From positions 78,042-142,041 of the forward strand of contig NZ_CP079738.1 of assembly GCF_019916025.1 (NCBI RefSeq): 64,000 bases of DNA, in the 5' to 3' direction. Below are positions 62,255-64,000 of this stretch, one piece after another; the stretch's first letter is position 1; each line of letters begins with the position of its first letter. The DNA comes from Paraclostridium bifermentans. Lineage in GTDB: Bacteria; Bacillota; Clostridia; Peptostreptococcales; Peptostreptococcaceae. Below the pieces are notes generated by a model. That model did no database searches. It worked only from the letters and a program-made list of their open reading frames with translations, and was not told the origin of the DNA. A program made the position numbers and the translations under genes.

Positions 62255-62284
62255 AAAAAAGAGCAATAATTTTATTGCTCCATA
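62255..62284 (-). terminator. Terminator overlapping the end of the next GNAT gene
   Basis: On the minus strand GAGCAATAAAATTATTGCTC is a hairpin followed by T6; the TAA stop (62272) lies in the loop side. Confidence 0.85.
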
Positions 62285-62793
62285 ATTAACTTAATTAATA
62301 TATCTACATTATGATTCTTATTTTCAATTTCCATTTTTATTGTTTTTACATACTGGTACCCTAATGAATCCCAAAACCTTCTTCCATTAGTATTTTCTTT
62401 TAATACTCCTATTCTTAAGACATTAGCACCCTGACTTACAGCATATCTCTCTATTTCATCATGAACTGCTCTACCTAATTTTTTATTTCTCTCATTTGGT
62501 GAAATTAAAAGTAATCCTATCATCCAAGTTCCAACATCTGGGTAGTTCTTAAATATATCTACAATCCCAACTAATATTTCATCGTTATTGTATATTCCTA
62601 GCGTCAAAGAATCTTCTATAGTCTTTTTTTCATTATATTTAAAAATATCGTCTACATTTTCATCTGTAGCAATTCTCCCACTAGCCATTATATGATAGTC
62701 AGAGCATAAATCATATAACTGTTTTATTTCACTATGATTATCATTTGTTACAGTCTGAATTAAATACTCATTTTCCAATAAACTTTTTATCAT
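62272..62793 (-). CDS. GNAT acetyltransferase
   Basis: A 173-aa GNAT protein. The motif SPNERNKKLGRAVHDEIE is the acetyl-CoA loop and GRRFWDSLGYQYVKTI the end block. Its N-terminus (YLIQTVTNDNHSEIKQLYDLC) is usual for the group. Acceptor unknown. GGGGGAG precedes ATG. Confidence 0.88.
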   Translation of the reverse strand: MIKSLLENEYLIQTVTNDNHSEIKQLYDLCSDYHIMASGRIATDENVDDIFKYNEKKTIEDSLTLGIYNNDEILVGIVDIFKNYPDVGTWMIGLLLISPNERNKKLGRAVHDEIERYAVSQGANVLRIGVLKENTNGRRFWDSLGYQYVKTIKMEIENKNHNVDILIKLIMEQ

Positions 62794-62851
62794 TTTATCT
62801 CCCCCAAGCCAGAATTAGTAAATTTTAATATACAACCACATGATAATTAAC

Positions 62852-63535
62852 TTAAATTTTATTGCTTTTATTACCTCTACTACAATAGTACTTTATATTT
62901 TCTTTATTATCATTATATTTTATAATAGGACTGTCACAGTATCTTTCACATTCCCAAGCATTACATATATAGTCTATTGATATCAAATTATACTCAAACT
63001 CATCATAATAATATAAATGTAGCCCTGATTTTTTTAAAACATACGATATTGGAAATATTTCTATGAAATTGCCTTCAATCTCTAATCTTACAAAAGATTT
63101 TTTATCTAAACATTTGTCTATTGCTTTGCATGTACTGCTATCAGTAATTACTTTATTTTCATCTAAATCTATTATTAATCTTTCCTCTAACTTGTCTAAT
63201 ATTTCAGTACATCTCTGTGAATCAACAAGTCTAAACTTATCTATAAGGTCTGATTTTTTTAAATTATCTACTATATTTTCAGAAATATATAATGATAATA
63301 TTAAATCTTTATAATCACTATCCGTTAATATATATTTAGCTATAATGTAATGTTTGTCTATTTCTATTCCTCCACTCTTACCCCTATATGAGATTATGGG
63401 AATTCCAAGAGCTGATAATTTGTCTAAATCTCTTTGTATCGTTTTTGTTGAAACATTAAATATCTCAGATAATTCTTTTACAGTAGTTTTAGAGTTTATC
63501 TTTAATAAATAGAATAGTATTTCTAACAATCTCAT
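62852..63535 (-). CDS. HTH-type (HTH_11) transcriptional regulator
   Basis: A 227-aa protein. N-terminal HTH_11 with KTTVKELSEIFNVSTKTIQRDLDKL (split at the turn) and the SYRGKSGGIEI wing. The C-terminal part resembles a shortened WYL-type ligand-binding region without the clear WYL motif. Likely a repressor or activator of the downstream/upstream genes. AAAGGAG precedes ATG 63535. Confidence 0.82.
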   Translation of the reverse strand: MRLLEILFYLLKINSKTTVKELSEIFNVSTKTIQRDLDKLSALGIPIISYRGKSGGIEIDKHYIIAKYILTDSDYKDLILSLYISENIVDNLKKSDLIDKFRLVDSQRCTEILDKLEERLIIDLDENKVITDSSTCKAIDKCLDKKSFVRLEIEGNFIEIFPISYVLKKSGLHLYYYDEFEYNLISIDYICNAWECERYCDSPIIKYNDNKENIKYYCSRGNKSNKI

Positions 63536-63566
63536 AAAAATCTCCTTTAAGTCATCTATTTTTAAG

Positions 63567-64000
63567 CTAGTTATTTTTTAGCCATTGAATTGCACAGTAT
63601 GCATGCATTGCAGCCCCTGTAACCATTATATCCTCATTGAATACAACTTTATTATTGTGCATTGGCAATCCGTATAATGGATTTTCTTGCTTTGTTCCTG
63701 CTCCTAACATAAAATACACACTTGGCACTTCATATGAATAAGATGCAAAATCTTCAGAACCCATACCTCCTACTTCAAATGAAACAACACCTTTTTCGCC
63801 AACTAAATCTTTTACATAAGATCCTAGTTCATTTGCTAAATCAGTATCGTTTGCTAATGGTGGAACTGAAGATAATTCTATTAGCTCAGCCTCTCCTCTA
63901 AACATATTTGCTGTTGATTTTACTATTTCATTCATCCTATCAAATATAAATCGCCCTAATTCTTTATCTAAACTTCTTATTGTACCTTCCATAACAACTT
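63567..64000 (-). CDS. M20-family amidohydrolase, C-terminal part (cut by window edge)
   Basis: The frame runs past the right edge (two more codons visible before the ATG at 63992, which is internal: VVMEGTIRSLD). The part seen holds the dimerisation end and the C-terminal catalytic half: VGGMGSEDFASYSYEVPSVYFMLGAG and the final H in LPMHNNKVVFNED. These are M20 amidohydrolase (hippurate hydrolase/IAA-amino acid hydrolase type) features. It is a metal-dependent amidase; substrate not readable. Confidence 0.92.
   Translation of the reverse strand, partial: VVMEGTIRSLDKELGRFIFDRMNEIVKSTANMFRGEAELIELSSVPPLANDTDLANELGSYVKDLVGEKGVVSFEVGGMGSEDFASYSYEVPSVYFMLGAGTKQENPLYGLPMHNNKVVFNEDIMVTGAAMHAYCAIQWLKNN

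Noticed and set aside
1..64000. tRNA, rRNA or insertion sequence
   Set aside because: No GC-rich cloverleaf-like block, rRNA segment or transposase gene could be seen in any part of the window.

Overview
The window is AT-rich Gram-positive DNA of clostridial type: strong AGGAGG-like ribosome sites, many intrinsic terminators, spore-surface and sulfite-reduction genes, an [FeFe] hydrogenase and an apparent selenocysteine gene. Gene content suggests Peptostreptococcaceae (Paraclostridium, Paeniclostridium or Clostridioides relatives). This is inferred from content, not from a search. The region looks chromosomal (gdh, asr, Sua5-type tsaC), with a plasmid-like partition/recombinase module at 51.7-55.4 kb. 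I saw no tRNA, rRNA, CRISPR array or insertion sequence.

Layout: 1-2.1 kb, an EAL-domain c-di-GMP phosphodiesterase (cut by the left edge), a cold-shock protein and a 44-aa membrane peptide. 2.5-6.4 kb, a Cys-rich DUF5714 protein facing an arsenic operon on the minus strand (arsR, a phosphoesterase, acr3, arsM). arsM is read through an in-frame TGA that fits selenocysteine and is followed by a bSECIS-like hairpin. 6.5-10.6 kb, a small secreted protein, a two-component system and an SH3/NlpC-P60 wall hydrolase, linked by TTTATTCAT direct repeats. 10.6-15 kb, acetyltransferases, a LytTR/DUF3021 pair and small membrane proteins.

15-19.8 kb, asrABC (anaerobic sulfite reductase) followed by gdh, with similar promoters and cre-like sites. 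20-28.5 kb, a transporter, many small genes, a CPBP protease and a candidate small RNA beside two small peptides. 28.6-33 kb, a second asrABC operon with an FNT channel and a Crp-type regulator with a candidate site upstream. 33.2-42.4 kb, a SagB-type nitroreductase, a PLP decarboxylase, two CorC/HlyC proteins, a hydrogenase-rubredoxin-rubrerythrin fusion with an internal ribosome site, and a second CPBP protease. 43-50 kb, an ECF sigma/anti-sigma pair, a MacA/MacB-like exporter, a LemA-like protein and an orphan DUF4179 protein.

50.2-51.6 kb, a collagen-like, probably spore-surface protein. 51.7-55.4 kb, ParA plus a small partner, a serine recombinase and an unknown DNA-binding-type protein, with a 67-bp perfect palindrome and GC-rich repeats. 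56-64 kb, a zinc metalloprotease, Sua5, an ATPase, a second LytTR/DUF3021 pair, a frameshifted NUDIX gene, two acetyltransferases, an HTH regulator and the C-terminal half of an M20 amidohydrolase. From 54.4 to 61.7 kb the spaces after genes carry a diverged family of repeats built on TTGTAAGC/GCTTACAA. The best leads are the selenocysteine ArsM, the hydrogenase fusion with its internal start, and the repeat families around the partition module.
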